Source of the DNA: Fragilaria crotonensis
Taxonomy: Eukaryota > Bacillariophyta > Fragilariophyceae > Fragilariales > Fragilariaceae
DNA: 64,000 nt
Direction: 5' to 3'
Assembly (NCBI GenBank): GCA_022925895.1
Contig: JAKSYS010000165.1
Location: 35,528 to 99,527 of the forward strand
The position numbers and the translations under genes were made by a program. This document shows positions 35,118-45,622 of this stretch, piece after piece (position 1 is the stretch's first letter; each line of letters starts with the position of its first letter). The notes under the pieces are model-generated. The model did not search any database. It saw only the letters and a program-made list of their open reading frames with translations, and was not told where the DNA came from.

Positions 35118-36106
35118 TCCTCACACAATTTGTCGGAAGTAAAACAGCTTCATCACGATCGCTTATCAAGTAACCCAATCAAAGCGTCTCATTCAGTCAC
35201 GAATAACAACATGGCTCGTGATTCAACTCGAAAAGGCCGGTATTTCGATAGAACGAGAATTCTGAACCGACGACAGCAGACCAAAACACTGACAAGAAAA
35301 GCGATACACCGCGTACAGTCTACGGTGCCCTGGTACTTGGAGCACAGATCCAACACAGCCACTAAATACTTTATGCCAGTAGAGACGAAGATAGTAGATA
35401 CAAACACGCGTGCAACGACGATGACGATCTCCTTACCGCATGAAGGAGGCAAGAACAGCCAATGATGCGCAAGTCAGGGTCTGCATGACCGCACCGTCTA
35501 CAGAACAAATGGCTTCCCGTTGGAGAGTTGGACATCATCTCGATCGCTCACCACACCGACGAGAGCCTTTCCCTCAACAAGATGTGGTCTTTCGTGATTT
35601 TGTCAGCATCCGTTTTCTTCCCCTGCCAGCGGGCTTGCAATATACACAATAGGTGTTGCCACAGGCTTCTACGTCCAGTTGAACAAGAATTATTCCCTAG
35701 ACACTGTATTTTGTCCACGGTACTGATCTGTTTAGTACTCCGACCACGAGGTCGTTTGTTGTACAAAGTACAAGTACCAGAACGAAAGAAATAAAGATTC
35801 GAACACACCATTGATCGGGTAAATGACGGTTTCTGTTTTAAGTGAAGATTGCCGACGTTGTGCTCTACTACCACAACTTCGTTGAACGTGGCAAGTTCTC
35901 AGCGCTTCCATGCTACAAACTGCAAACATAGCATGAGTCCCGAATCCTGACTGTATACATTTTCATTCATACCAGCTGTACGTATGAAGTGACGATATTT
36001 ATGTATCAATGTTTGATAAAAATGATATCAAATATCGAGGATGCATATAGTCAACATTCGTAGCCAGTTGCAGGTTGCGACTGACTATGGTCTTCTACAT
36101 GCAACC
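35118..36106. other. intergenic region
   Basis: Short ORFs on both strands at 35130-35930 have no domain. A GTAC-rich patch lies at about 35690-35780. It presumably holds divergent promoters for the GAF-like gene and the oxygenase-like gene. Confidence 0.4.
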
Positions 36107-37187
36107 ATGACGTCCATGTCGCGGCACCGCTCAATCCTTCGCCTAGTATTACTTGGAGCCTTGTTGTTGCTTATGACGAGCCTCCCCATCACTGCTTTTG
36201 CACCTCGATTCCTACCAAGCAGCGGCAACACCAGGAAGTTGTCTGGAATGTTGGCGGTTGGACCTAGAAGTGAAGGTAGCGGTCGACGTCATATGGCTCC
36301 GACCCGACAACCACGACGCCGTCAGGAAGAAGTTGCCGTGGAAGAATTCGACGGAAGAGCGCTGACAGCAGCACAAATACCAAACGAAGGAGCTCCGCCA
36401 TTGGATTTGAAGAATTCAAATCTACTCTGCATGAGTGATGATAATTTGAACATTAAGGAATCAAGTTCAACGTTGGTCCGACAACCATGCTTTGAATTCA
36501 AGTCCTTGGACGAAATACATGTTGGCTTGTCGGCAATTTTCAATTCAAGCGCTGGTTTTCGTAATGCGCTTCGTCTTGCTATTCGCCAGGATATATTCGA
36601 CTCGACGCCAGCCTACGCTACATTGTCCGCCAAGGCAGCATCCATACTATTGCTCCCAGATTCATCCTTGCAGGGTTCATGGAGGAGGTCTTCATCCAAT
36701 AGCCATGATTCGACAAAAAAACGATAGAATGATGCGATTGACCAAGGTATTGCAGGAAGCATTTGGTGACAGTGCCCCGACGGGCGACGAACTCCTGCAC
36801 AAGATTGGTGCTCTTTGCGGAAGCCAACCGTCCACACATTTCATCGATATTGTTGGCGTCCAAGATCGCAAACTGTCACACTCATGGCACCTGGATACAG
36901 GCTTGTCACCCGAACATAGCAAGACTGTCCTATGGGGCTTCCCGGCAGACGATAACTACAGCGGATGTGGTGTCTTTTCTCATGTGGTGCCCTTGCTATA
37001 TGAATGTCATGCTCCTGAGGGACATGCAAGGATGGAACCTATTCTGTTTCAAGGGGCAATTGATGAACAATTCATCATTCGTCCTTCCTATTCAGCAGGA
37101 AGGGAGCTGCTTATCTACCGAGATATTGATGTGTTGCATTCGAGCCCCGATGTGGCATACCGTTCAAGTGTAATGCGGTTTATGTAA
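36107..37187 (+). CDS. plastid-targeted 2OG-Fe(II) oxygenase-like protein (apparent frameshift)
   Basis: The ATG at 36107 starts a strong signal peptide that ends ITAFAPRF, the diatom plastid-entry motif, followed by a basic transit-like stretch. The first frame stops at 36727 after an A7 run at about 36716. The conserved-looking body continues in another frame to 37187: [37 protein letters not shown] and DIDVLHSSPDVAYRSSVMR. The W-H-x-D ... H-x(8)-R spacing is that of phytanoyl-CoA/2OG-oxygenase cores, which use Fe(II). The assignment is tentative. The last ~75 codons are duplicated at 41868-42090. The frameshift may be an assembly error in the A run. Confidence 0.55.
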
Positions 37188-37291
37188 TTTTAGGCTACCG
37201 ATAGTAGATGTTACTTATACAACCGTTCTTCAAGGCTGTCGACCGCGAATAGATATGTAGTTAAGAAGATTCTTGTGGTACGAACAAACAT

Positions 37292-38559
37292 TTATTCGTA
37301 TTTGAAGGAAGGTTCTCCTCCAGAGATGTTCATTGCCCCGACAATATTGCACAATTCTGCCATGCGTTTCGCGTAGCCACATTCTGTTGAGATAAACGGG
37401 CAGACATTCGTGTGAGCTATTGGTGATGTCCAGTTTTGAATCAGGTTGATTAATGCAACACATAATCTTGAGACTTACCGTTGTCGTACTGAGGAACGCG
37501 AGGACGAGAGGTTTCGTGAAGAGTGGTGAGCGAGTGAAGTAGTGAGAGGTACGCTGCATTCCTAGTAACACATAACATTCACGTGAAAATGAATCTTCAG
37601 TAACGTACCCATGCATAGATCTTGACCATCGTTCCATCGATAACTTGAGTGCTCAAGGCATCAATGATAGAAGAACGAGTGTCGTTTGTGTAGTCAGTGG
37701 AGACAAGTGGCTTGGTCTCGTATCCGAGAATGCCCTTGAGGGGTCCGCTTTCAGAGGCCGCCTTGAGAGCCGCATTGACCTCATCCACGGTGACTGGACG
37801 ATTGACTTCGAAGACGCAGTCCGTCAAACTACCGTTGGTAAGCGGGACACGTACCGCCAAACCATTGAGCTTGCCCTTGAGTTCAGGATAAATCTCCACG
37901 ATGGCAGTCGCAGAACCAGTGCTGGTGGGACAAAGGTTTACCATGCCACTTCTGGCGCGACGGAGGTCATCCTTCTTTGTGTTTGGCATGTCTACGAGAG
38001 TCTGAGTTCCTGTGACGTTGTGAATGGTTGTGATGCAACCGTGCTTGATGCCAAAGTTTTCCTGAATGACCTTGACGACGGGGGCCAAACAGTTGGTGGT
38101 ACATGACGCGTTTGTAACAAGAGTCGTCTCGCTGGAGAGCTTATTATGATTGCACCCGAGAACGACGTTGAGAGCTCCAGCCTCCTTGACTGGAGCGGAA
38201 ACAACGACTTGTTTGATGCCTGAGACATCAAAATAGGGTTGAAGCTTCTTGATGCTCAGGAAGACTCCCGTGCATTCCATGACCATCTCAACTCCCATTG
38301 CCTTGAAGTCGATCTGCGTGTAATCTTTTTCGCGGGAGAATGTGACAATCTTGCCGTCCACGGTGAAGGACGATTCCTGGGTCTCAACTTCCTTATCCCA
38401 TGTGCCATGGACGGAGTCATACTTGATCAAGTAGGATGCAGATTCGCAACTGCAGAGGTCATTGACGTGAACGATGTCGAGCTCAGGATCATCCCAAGCA
38501 TAACGAAACATCAAACGACCAATACGGCCGAAGCCATTCACAGCGCACTTGATAGGCAT
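37292..38559 (-). CDS. ArsJ-associated type glyceraldehyde-3-phosphate dehydrogenase
   Basis: Three exons: 38559-37609, a 10-nt microexon 37498-37489 (encoding YDN plus one base), and 37383-37292; 350 residues. The NAD-binding start is GFGRIGRLMFR. The catalytic Cys153 lies in ASCTTNC and His180 in TTIHNVTGTQ. Several segments depart from glycolytic GAPDH and match the arsenate-resistance form: LRRARSGMVNLCPTSTGSA, LTNGSLTDCVFEVNRPVT and YDNECGYAKRM. In bacteria that enzyme uses arsenate in place of phosphate to form unstable 1-arseno-3-phosphoglycerate, which ArsJ exports. An ArsJ-type permease gene starts 503 bp away on the other strand. No signal or transit peptide, so it is probably cytosolic. 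An ordinary cytosolic GAPDH role cannot be excluded from sequence alone. Confidence 0.88.
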
Positions 38560-39062
38560 ACTATGTGTATGGAGGAGACTGACACCGGGTAGATTTCTTT
38601 TTTTTTTGTGAAAGAGATTTGTGTGAGACCTGACGACAGAATTTGGAGACGTAGCGGGATGCAGTAGAGCTTATAGTAGACTTGTACCGAAACTGAGAAT
38701 ATGAGGCTGAAAGTGGTGCTTCGGGTTTGCGAATCTCACAAGATTTGCTCTATGGATTTGATTACCAAATAAATAGCTCAAGGACAACTGTCGAACGCTT
38801 TGGCCTGACACGGATACGAACGTGTCGGCGACGCCGCCACACCCATAATCACGAAACATTTCCATCGACATCGAAAAGGCCTCATTGACTTGTCCATTGT
38901 CTGTTGTGAATCCCAACGTCCTCACATTGGGCTTGTGCTTCAAGTTGCCAATTGCAGACTCACATAACATAACTCACGGAAAGCGAAACTCTTTACATTC
39001 CATTCTCCAGACGCAGTGACTTAGTCATAATTCGACAGGCTTCAAGCACCGAATCCCGGACC
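38560..39062. promoter_or_regulatory. shared divergent upstream region of GAPDH and ArsJ copy 1
   Basis: The 503-bp head-to-head spacer must hold both promoters. A T10 run lies just upstream of the GAPDH start (about 38597-38607). From about 38911 to the ArsJ start the sequence is similar to the 5' flank of ArsJ copy 2 (about 49485-49594), so the ArsJ-proximal part was duplicated with the gene. I see no defined operator or arsenic-responsive site. Confidence 0.5.
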
Positions 39063-40905
39063 ATGTCACGCCTTCACCAAGACCCTCCAGCCGCTCAAGG
39101 CGGATACTTGGAGGGCACCAAAAGTGGTGTCGAAGAACGCAATGAAGAAATCGAGCTAGAAAATTCGAAAAAGGGGGGAGGTTTCATGTCAGCAGCTCGG
39201 AGTAAGGCCTTACGCCCATTCGTCATTATCAGTTCGTCGTATCTCTTGTTTACCATCACAGACGGGGCAATTCGGATGATTGTTCTGCTGCATGCCTACA
39301 ACAAGTCATTCTCAGCGCTTGAAGTTTCCATCATGTTCAGTCTCTACGAACTTGCCGGCGTACTCACAAATCTGGCGGCGGGACTAATGGGAGCGAAATG
39401 GGGGATCAAGTTTACTCTCATCATCGGACTCTCGTTGCAGTTACTGAGTTACGGCCTGATGTTCGGATGGCAAGATAGCTGGACCAAATCCGAAGCAATT
39501 ATTTACGTTACAGGTAAGTTCACAAGTTCAGTTCCTGCCATGAACGTAAACATGCTCAAATACAAAAACGTCGAGGCTGTATTGGTCGTCTCATCGAGCA
39601 TCCGTTTGTGACACAGTGGCACAAATGTTTGCAGGCATCGCCAAGGATTTAACGAAATTGGGTGGAAAGACAGTTACGAAGCTGGTCACACCGGATGAGA
39701 AAGAAACTCAGCTTTTCAAACTTGTTTCCTTCATTACTGGATGGAAGAACTCTCTCAAGGGTGTCGGATACTTTGCTGGAGCCGCCTTGCTTCAGGTGTC
39801 CTACGTGCTTGCCCTCAGTGTCATGATGGCGTTAGTCCTCATTGCCATGCCATGGGCTATCTTTGGTCTTGACAGAAGTCTTGGGACGGCAAAGAAGAAG
39901 AACGCTACATGGAAAGATGCCTTCAAGATGGATAACCAAAAGCTCAATCTTCTCTCTGCCGCTCGATTGTTCTTGTTCGCCTCAAGAGATTTCTGGTTTG
40001 AAGTACCACTCCCGTTCTTTCTTCGCGCTCCAGCCTGCGAAGGTCTTGGAACTGAGACATGTTTCCAATCGTCAGATTGCAGTCAGGGGGCAATATGTGG
40101 ATCATCTGGATACTGCGAGAATATCAATCCTGGCGGGGGTTGCGGTGGCCTTGGTCTCGAGCGAGTCGTCGTCGGCGCTATCCTTGGAGGATACATCATC
40201 CTGTACGGCCAAGTTCAATCACTCACTCCACAGCTTGTTACCGGTCCATTGCGGCAATCGTAAGTTGCCAAACACTTGGATTCATGTTTCGTTGAAGTTA
40301 CAAGAGCTCACATCGTATTTGAAAGCCCACCCAACAAATTGACTGAAGTCTTCTGGGGTTTGATCAATTGTGTCCCAACGCTCATCATGGCAGTGGCCAT
40401 GAAATTGGCGCCGTCCTTTGTAAACGCCGATGCAGACGAAATGACAATTTGGTTCGCTGTCAATGTCGTTGCCTTCGCTGTTATCTTCGCTATCAACTCC
40501 TCGATCCACTCATTCTTGGTAGTTAACTACGCCGCAAAGGACAAGGTCGCCGTCAGCGTTGGCTTTTACTACATGAGCAATGCTTGTGGTCGCTTGATGG
40601 GGACAATCGGTAGTGGGGTCCTCTACACCTTCATTGGCGAAAATATAGGAAGTTTAGCTGGTACCGATGCGGTAGCGGGCCTAGCAGCGTGCTTCCTGGC
40701 TGGTACCATAAGTTCGCTGATTGCGGCCGTCATTACCATCATGATTGACGATCAAGAAGCAGGACTCAAATGCGGACCATGTCTCACTCTGGTACCGGCG
40801 GCCTCCTCTGACGATGCCGCTGATGACGAGGAGGAAGTCAAGGTGGAAGTCAAAGTGGAAGTCAAGCAGGAAGTCGAGGAGGAATACGAACTTGCATATG
40901 CCTAA
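39063..40905 (+). CDS. arsJ: ArsJ-type organoarsenical efflux permease, copy 1 (major facilitator superfamily)
   Basis: Three exons (39063-39513, 39617-40259, 40305-40905) give 564 residues. Family signatures in order: LFTITDGAIRMIVLLH, SLYELAGVLTNLAAG, AQMFAGIAKDLTKLGGK, KNSLKGVGYFAGAALL and LLSAARLFLFASRDFWF. These are the conserved ArsJ stretches of bacterial permeases that export 1-arseno-3-phosphoglycerate. Unlike the short bacterial loop, a Cys-rich insert (six Cys in about 40 residues, TETCFQSSDCSQGAICGSS region) follows the sixth or seventh helix. The C-terminal tail has CGPC and a run of alternating Glu/Val/Lys. No signal peptide; about 12 helices. It is head to head with GAPDH, which supports a joint arsenate-resistance role. 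A second copy is at 49595-51392. Confidence 0.88.
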
Positions 40906-41090
40906 GGGTTGAGGATGGAGATGTCCGAGCGCCTCAACGCAGTTATCGCTAGGAGTGTCCTGGGCGCAGGTCGAGTGTTTATCTTGGTGCCTTGTTTGGC
41001 TTGATCGAAAAGTCTGCCCTAGATTTCATTCTCGATCTTCATTTCAAGAGAATCAAGGACAGAGGATATCAGATCTACAAACGGATTATT

Positions 41091-41867
41091 TTACTTCTTC
41101 TCGTCATCCTTCTTCTTCTCCTCATCCGATTTCTCGGTGAAGTCTGCATCAACAGTGGAGTCGTCCTTCTTCTCCTCTTCGCTAGCTTGTTGCTTGCTGT
41201 GGATCGCCTGTCCAATCTTTTGACTTGCTTGGCTTAAAGCTTCTTTCTTAGCAATGATAGCGTCAGAGTCGTCCCCATCCTTGACCTCCTTTGCCTCGGC
41301 AATAGCCTTCTCAACTTCGGTCTTGGTGTCTGTGTCAATTTTGTCCGCATTGTCTGTCAGACTCTTTTCCGTGCTATAGATCAACGAGTCGATTTCGTTC
41401 TTTGCCTCAAATGGCTGGCGTCTCTTCGCATTAACTTCGGCGTTGGCCTCGGCATCTCGAACCATCTTTTCAATGTCAGCTTCAGACAGACCTCCGTTTG
41501 ATTGAATGATAATGTTCTGTTCCTTGCCAGTTCCCTTGTCCTTGGCTCTAACGTTCAAGATACCGTCAGCATCAATGTCGAATGACACCTCAATCTGTGG
41601 AACACCTCTTGGCGCCGGCGGAATTCCAACCACGTCGAATTGTCCAAGCGATTTGTTGTCGGCGGCCATTTCACGTTCTCCTTGAATAACCTTAATTTGC
41701 ACTTGTGGCTGGTTGTCTGCTGCGGTAGAGAATGTTTGCTGCTTCTTGGTTGGAATTGTCGTGTTTCTAGGAATCAACTTAGTCATGACACCACCGAGAG
41801 TTTCAATTCCAAGCGACAGAGGAGTGACATCCAAAAGGAGAATGTCCTTGACATCCCCTTTCTTCTC
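41091..41867 (-). pseudogene. truncated mitochondrial Hsp70 (C-terminal part only)
   Basis: Encodes the substrate-binding half of Hsp70 from [17 protein letters not shown] to the stop, nearly the same as 51819-52590, but has no ATPase domain and no start. It carries changes at otherwise constant sites relative to the full gene (for example NVRAKDK for NVSAKDK and RRQPFEAKN for RRQTIEAKN), fitting loss of constraint. The open frame runs on through the breakpoint into unrelated sequence up to 41945. Confidence 0.9.
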
Positions 41868-42150
41868 ATTTGGTGCCCTTACTATATGAATGCCACGCGC
41901 CTGAGGGACATGCAAGAATGGAACCCATTTTGTTTCAAGGGGCAATTGATGAACAATTCATCATTCGTCCTTCCTATTCAGCAGGAAGGGAGCTGCTTAT
42001 CTACCGAGATATTGATGTGTTGCATTCAAGCCCAGATGTGGCATACCGTACAAGTGTAATGCGTGCGTTTTATGCAAATGTAGGCTACCGGTAGTAGATG
42101 TTACTTATACAACCGTTCTTCAAGGCTAAACGACAGCGAACAGATATGTA
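41868..42150 (+). pseudogene. truncated copy of the 3' end of the oxygenase-like gene
   Basis: Near-identical to 36980-37262: it reads [20 protein letters not shown] through DVLHSSPDVAYR and continues into the 3' flank (the shared gatgttacttatacaaccg stretch). It starts abruptly at the junction with the Hsp70 fragment. No promoter or N-terminus, so not functional. Confidence 0.88.
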
Positions 42151-42387
42151 ATTTATGGTCCTTATCTCGTCTAGAGTAGAACGTAGTTTTGCACAAGAGG
42201 TGGTTTGAAAAGTGGCGCTGAGAAAATCAAAGATAAAGATTCCGTACAAGTTAATTTCCGCAACAAAAGTGCTGAAAAGTGCTGACGTCAAATTGGTGAA
42301 ACCTAATCGGACCCTATGAGGATTCACAAGTTTTATTGCTTAGCCCCTTTTACTACCGTGTTAGTTACTCTATATCGTTACCGGTAA

Positions 42388-42423
42388 GGGGCGTTCTTAA
42401 CTCAGCAATTTTCGGGTAGGATG
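42388..42423 (+). repeat. left terminal inverted repeat of the Harbinger-type interval
   Basis: Starts GGGGCGTTCTTAACTCAG, preceded by TAA. Inverted partner at 49396-49431. The adjoining bases to about 42570 also contain the reverse of this terminus and subterminal GTAGGATG words, so the left end alone could fold back. Confidence 0.85.
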
Positions 42424-42504
42424 GTACTTCTAGTAGGAGGGTAGGATGATTTTTCGGTTATATTCGTTTTTTAACATTATTCGACCGGGAAAAACCGGAA
42501 AAAT

Positions 42505-43082
42505 TTGAGCGTTATAATGGTGTTATCAACGCCTGTGCCTCCTACCATCCTACCAGCTTCCTACCCGAAAAGACGAGTGAGCACCGAACGAGACGACGAC
42601 GATCATGAAGCAAGAAGCAATACAACGACGGTCAGTGGATCGCTGTCCGCAACGAGGTCCGAGGCCGGAACGAAGCGGAAGCGACGAAAGTCTGGAGATG
42701 ATTCTATGATGTCGTCGGCACCAAAAACAGCAGCACCTTCAGTCGGCGAACAACAAGAGAAGAAACTGAAGGTTTTAGAAGATCATCTGAAGGCGATGGA
42801 GGACATTGAGAGAGAGAGAGATTGTCGCATCGAACAAAACGAGATAAACTAGCGAACCACCTGTCTCTGACTGCAGAGCTGAAGACGATTGAAGAGATGT
42901 TAAGTATGAAGCGAACCGAAGTCCAGCAGTATGACACCTCCGACCCAGAATGGGAACTCTTGGATAGACAACTTAAGAAGTTGCGAAAGCGGCGAGATCG
43001 GCTGATGGAATTGGTTTGCGACTCTGATGGTGAAGAAGCGGATGATGAACAACCACTGACGATGCATACGGAATTGGTCTAG
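42505..43082 (+). CDS. Harbinger accessory ORF: basic coiled-coil protein (frameshifted at a GA repeat)
   Basis: The ATG at 42505 lies in the left terminal region of the element. The N-terminal part is Ser/Arg/Lys-rich with a nuclear-type KRKRRKSGDD. The frame stops at 42850, but a second frame (about 42822-43082) continues a coiled coil (LTAELKTIEEML, LDRQLKKLRKRRDRLMELV) with an acidic end. The change falls at a GAGAGAGA run near 42806-42822, a likely slippage site. PIF/Harbinger elements usually carry a second DNA-binding protein; this one fits by position, but I see no Myb/SANT triad. Confidence 0.55.
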
Positions 43083-43164
43083 TAACAACAAAATATACTA
43101 CTCCTCGCAACTGCTTTAACTACTATACGCTGCAACTACAAGCTAGTATTTGTTGTTGCGGAGT

Positions 43165-44544
43165 TCACATCAAGCCAATCTCGTGTAACTCGTACCTCCT
43201 CCTCTCTAAGTTGGCATTCGGTCGTCTCATTCCCCGTTGTTCGACACGTTGCAGGATCATATCCCTTGTCATGCTTGTTCCCGAGATGGGCGGACGATAT
43301 GTTTCTACCGTTGGGAGAAACGGCCACCCAAGTGGTGCATTGCGTGGTGGTGGCATTCTTTGAAGACGACTGATAACGGCACTGTTGTCGTAGTATGGTT
43401 CCCCAGAATGCTGATCATTCACGTCAATGCAGTAGTTGTGTAGGCGCGCGCATGCCATAAGAATGTCGCTAGAACGAGCAAGCGAAGTCTGGAGTGGTGC
43501 ATTCAATACCCGCCACTTATTGGTCAAGAGACCAAAAGCCATCTCAATTCTGATTCGAAGTTGGCTCAAAAAGAAGTTGTATGCATCCTTTATTGGGTCA
43601 TTGCGATGTCCACCAGTAAATGGCGTCAACAGGGACTCCCCAACTGAATAAGCCGCGTCTCCAATCAAGTAAAAACCTGGAGGTAAGTTCCGGACGTAGT
43701 CGTAAAGAGGTGTTCGCTCAAATGCAACTTGATCGCCACATTTTCCTGGTGCAACAACACCAAAAAAAAGGAATCGAGACTGCCTGTCGCAAACTGCTTG
43801 CACATTTAGGCCATACATACCATAGTGACCCGACAAGAAAGCACCCGGGTTGTTGTTGGAATCCTTCATAGTTGGTCTTCTTGTTACTGCAAGAAACCCA
43901 TCAATGCAACCAATACAACCTCGAATCAATTGCGATGTGCTGTGCTCCTCAAACCCCCTTGCCACAGCAGCCATTTCTTCCAGTGTCTGAGGAAGCTTGA
44001 TTCTGTCAATTAAATCTGGGCAGGAATTCACAGCGTCGATGAAAATATCACGAGTTCGATAGACCGAAGGCAAGCTTAAGCCATACGCATTCTTAAGGTC
44101 AAGGCACTTGCCCCCACTTAGGTAACGTATTCCAACTGCCATCACCAGCTCAGGGTAAATCGGTTCTGGGACTGGAGATCTGTGTGCTTGAAGGTAGATG
44201 CTTTCTCCAAGCAGTTCCCTAAGGTTTCGGAAGGCATCAACAGACATTCTGTAGGTGCGTCCGAACAAGTTCTCGTGTACAAGAACTGCAACATGAGACT
44301 CCCAGCAAAGACGAAGATGGATCCATTTTGGTTCTCTGGTACTGACGCGCGGCTGTTGTATAGTTTCGTCGTCGTCTTCATCCTGCACATCTTTGTCGTT
44401 AAGGAAGTAGAGGGAAAGTACTGAATTTTCACCGATGCCAAAGAGCCTGATTGCATGACGATTAGAGCGGCCATCTTCATCTTCCAACGAGGAATCATCA
44501 TCAGGCTCGTTCCTAACAGAACGAACGCTTCGCAAGTTTCGCAA
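43165..44544 (-). CDS. PIF/Harbinger DDE transposase
   Basis: Single open frame of 459 residues. The helical N-terminal region has FRNLRELLGES and YPELVMAVGIRYLSGG. The DDE_4-type nuclease core has GCIGCIDGFLAV (first Asp), FYLIGDAAYSVGESLLTPF (second Asp) and RIRIEMAFGLLTNKWRVL (Glu), with ACARLHNYCID after it. All three catalytic acids are present, so this copy could be active. The acidic N-terminal 60 residues are poorly conserved in type. It is convergent with the accessory ORF, the common layout of these elements. Confidence 0.9.
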   Translation of the reverse strand: MRNLRSVRSVRNEPDDDSSLEDEDGRSNRHAIRLFGIGENSVLSLYFLNDKDVQDEDDDETIQQPRVSTREPKWIHLRLCWESHVAVLVHENLFGRTYRMSVDAFRNLRELLGESIYLQAHRSPVPEPIYPELVMAVGIRYLSGGKCLDLKNAYGLSLPSVYRTRDIFIDAVNSCPDLIDRIKLPQTLEEMAAVARGFEEHSTSQLIRGCIGCIDGFLAVTRRPTMKDSNNNPGAFLSGHYGMYGLNVQAVCDRQSRFLFFGVVAPGKCGDQVAFERTPLYDYVRNLPPGFYLIGDAAYSVGESLLTPFTGGHRNDPIKDAYNFFLSQLRIRIEMAFGLLTNKWRVLNAPLQTSLARSSDILMACARLHNYCIDVNDQHSGEPYYDNSAVISRLQRMPPPRNAPLGWPFLPTVETYRPPISGTSMTRDMILQRVEQRGMRRPNANLERRRYELHEIGLM

Positions 44545-45133
44545 GCTTCACAAGGATTTGGGCCGGAAAAAATATTCTTCTTTTTCATGACACGTCACTG
44601 ACAACGCATACCACAAGTCTCCGTTCTTATCAACCATTTTTGTTTTGCAAGGTTTGCTAATTCGCAAATTTCCCTAATTAATTCCGCGTGGAAGTTCCAT
44701 ACGACGAGTATCTTGTTGAAATAATTGTTTGACGATAATTGTTCTGTGGATGGCACCTTTTTCTTCCACCTGCTGCTGTGTCGGTGCTTCCATTGCTTCA
44801 CAATTATTCACAATTAATACCCTTACAACACAGGCTGGTTGCAATTGAGAATAACTTATTTGTTGCGCCGCTGGAGCAGTCATTATGATGACAACGACAG
44901 ATGTGACTGAGTTCTACAAATTTTAAGCAGCAAAAGTGAAACAATGACATTCGGGAACAACATCATAGGAGTAGAATAACAGCTGTTTATCGCATTAATT
45001 GTTTGCCGTGTACGTGGGCAATCGAGTGTTGATTGGATGTTGACGTACCTGTTCGTAATGATGAATAAGATAACATGACTGAGTACAATCGCTCATGAAC
45101 AGTACAAAAAGAAAAATGCTGGCATTAGGAACA

Positions 45134-45622
45134 TCATCGGTCCTTACCAGTAAAGAATTGTATGTCGGAGTAAGAACCGCCAGCCAAAAATTGCAAGCAA
45201 GCATAGAGACAAAGCTCAGGATTTATTTGACCACCTCGTCTTCTTCTTGCCATCTCTGCATCAACCACTAGCAGCGGTCGGATATGGGACAACAGTTTCG
45301 TGAACAAATCAAGTGACATTCAAATAAGCCTCTTGAAATCAGCCCTTCTGACAAATTGCTGAATGAAGTGGTCCCATTGAAGACGCTCATTGAACAAAGC
45401 CGGATTGCGTGGAATTCTCCTTGACCCCTGTCGCCGATTGAGTTCCTTCAGCAACCATGATGCAAGTACCCCAGGAATGTCTGCATTAAATTGCACGGCA
45501 GATGAGAGATACAGTAGTTGTTCCTCCTCCTCCTCCTCATCATCATCATCACTGCTATCATTTCGTAGTACTAGCACCTCCCCCTCATTGTCGTTCATGA
45601 TGTTGTCGTCAAGATTTAGCAT
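45134..45622 (-). pseudogene. remnant of a second Harbinger-like transposase (N-terminal part)
   Basis: An acidic start (a run of Asp and Glu), then QWDHFIQQFVRRADFKRLI, an in-frame TGA at 45320-45322, and MSLDLFTKLLSHIRPLL, PELCLYACLQFLAGGSYSDI. The second part has the same plan as FRNLRELL...PELVMAVGIRYLSGG of the intact transposase. The nuclease core is missing. It points to an older or nested element in the same place. Confidence 0.65.

Larger units (their letters stand above)
38911..41867. repeat. left copy of the ArsJ-Hsp70 segmental duplication
   Basis: Matches 49485 to about 52590 in the same orientation through the ArsJ 5' flank, exons, introns and 3' flank into the Hsp70 C-terminal coding region. 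It lacks about 240 bp found between ArsJ2 and Hsp70 in the right copy. The match ends abruptly inside the Hsp70 reading frame near 41865, where sequence of the oxygenase-like gene begins. Confidence 0.85.

Noticed and set aside
37292-38559. Simple call as cytosolic glycolytic GAPDH
   Set aside because: The region after the catalytic His and the YDNECGYA end match the ArsJ-associated form as I know it, and the neighbour is ArsJ; the glycolytic reading is kept only as an alternative.
39063-40905. Bacterial contamination as the source of the ArsJ-GAPDH pair
   Set aside because: Both genes have spliceosomal introns and are embedded among eukaryotic genes on the same contig.
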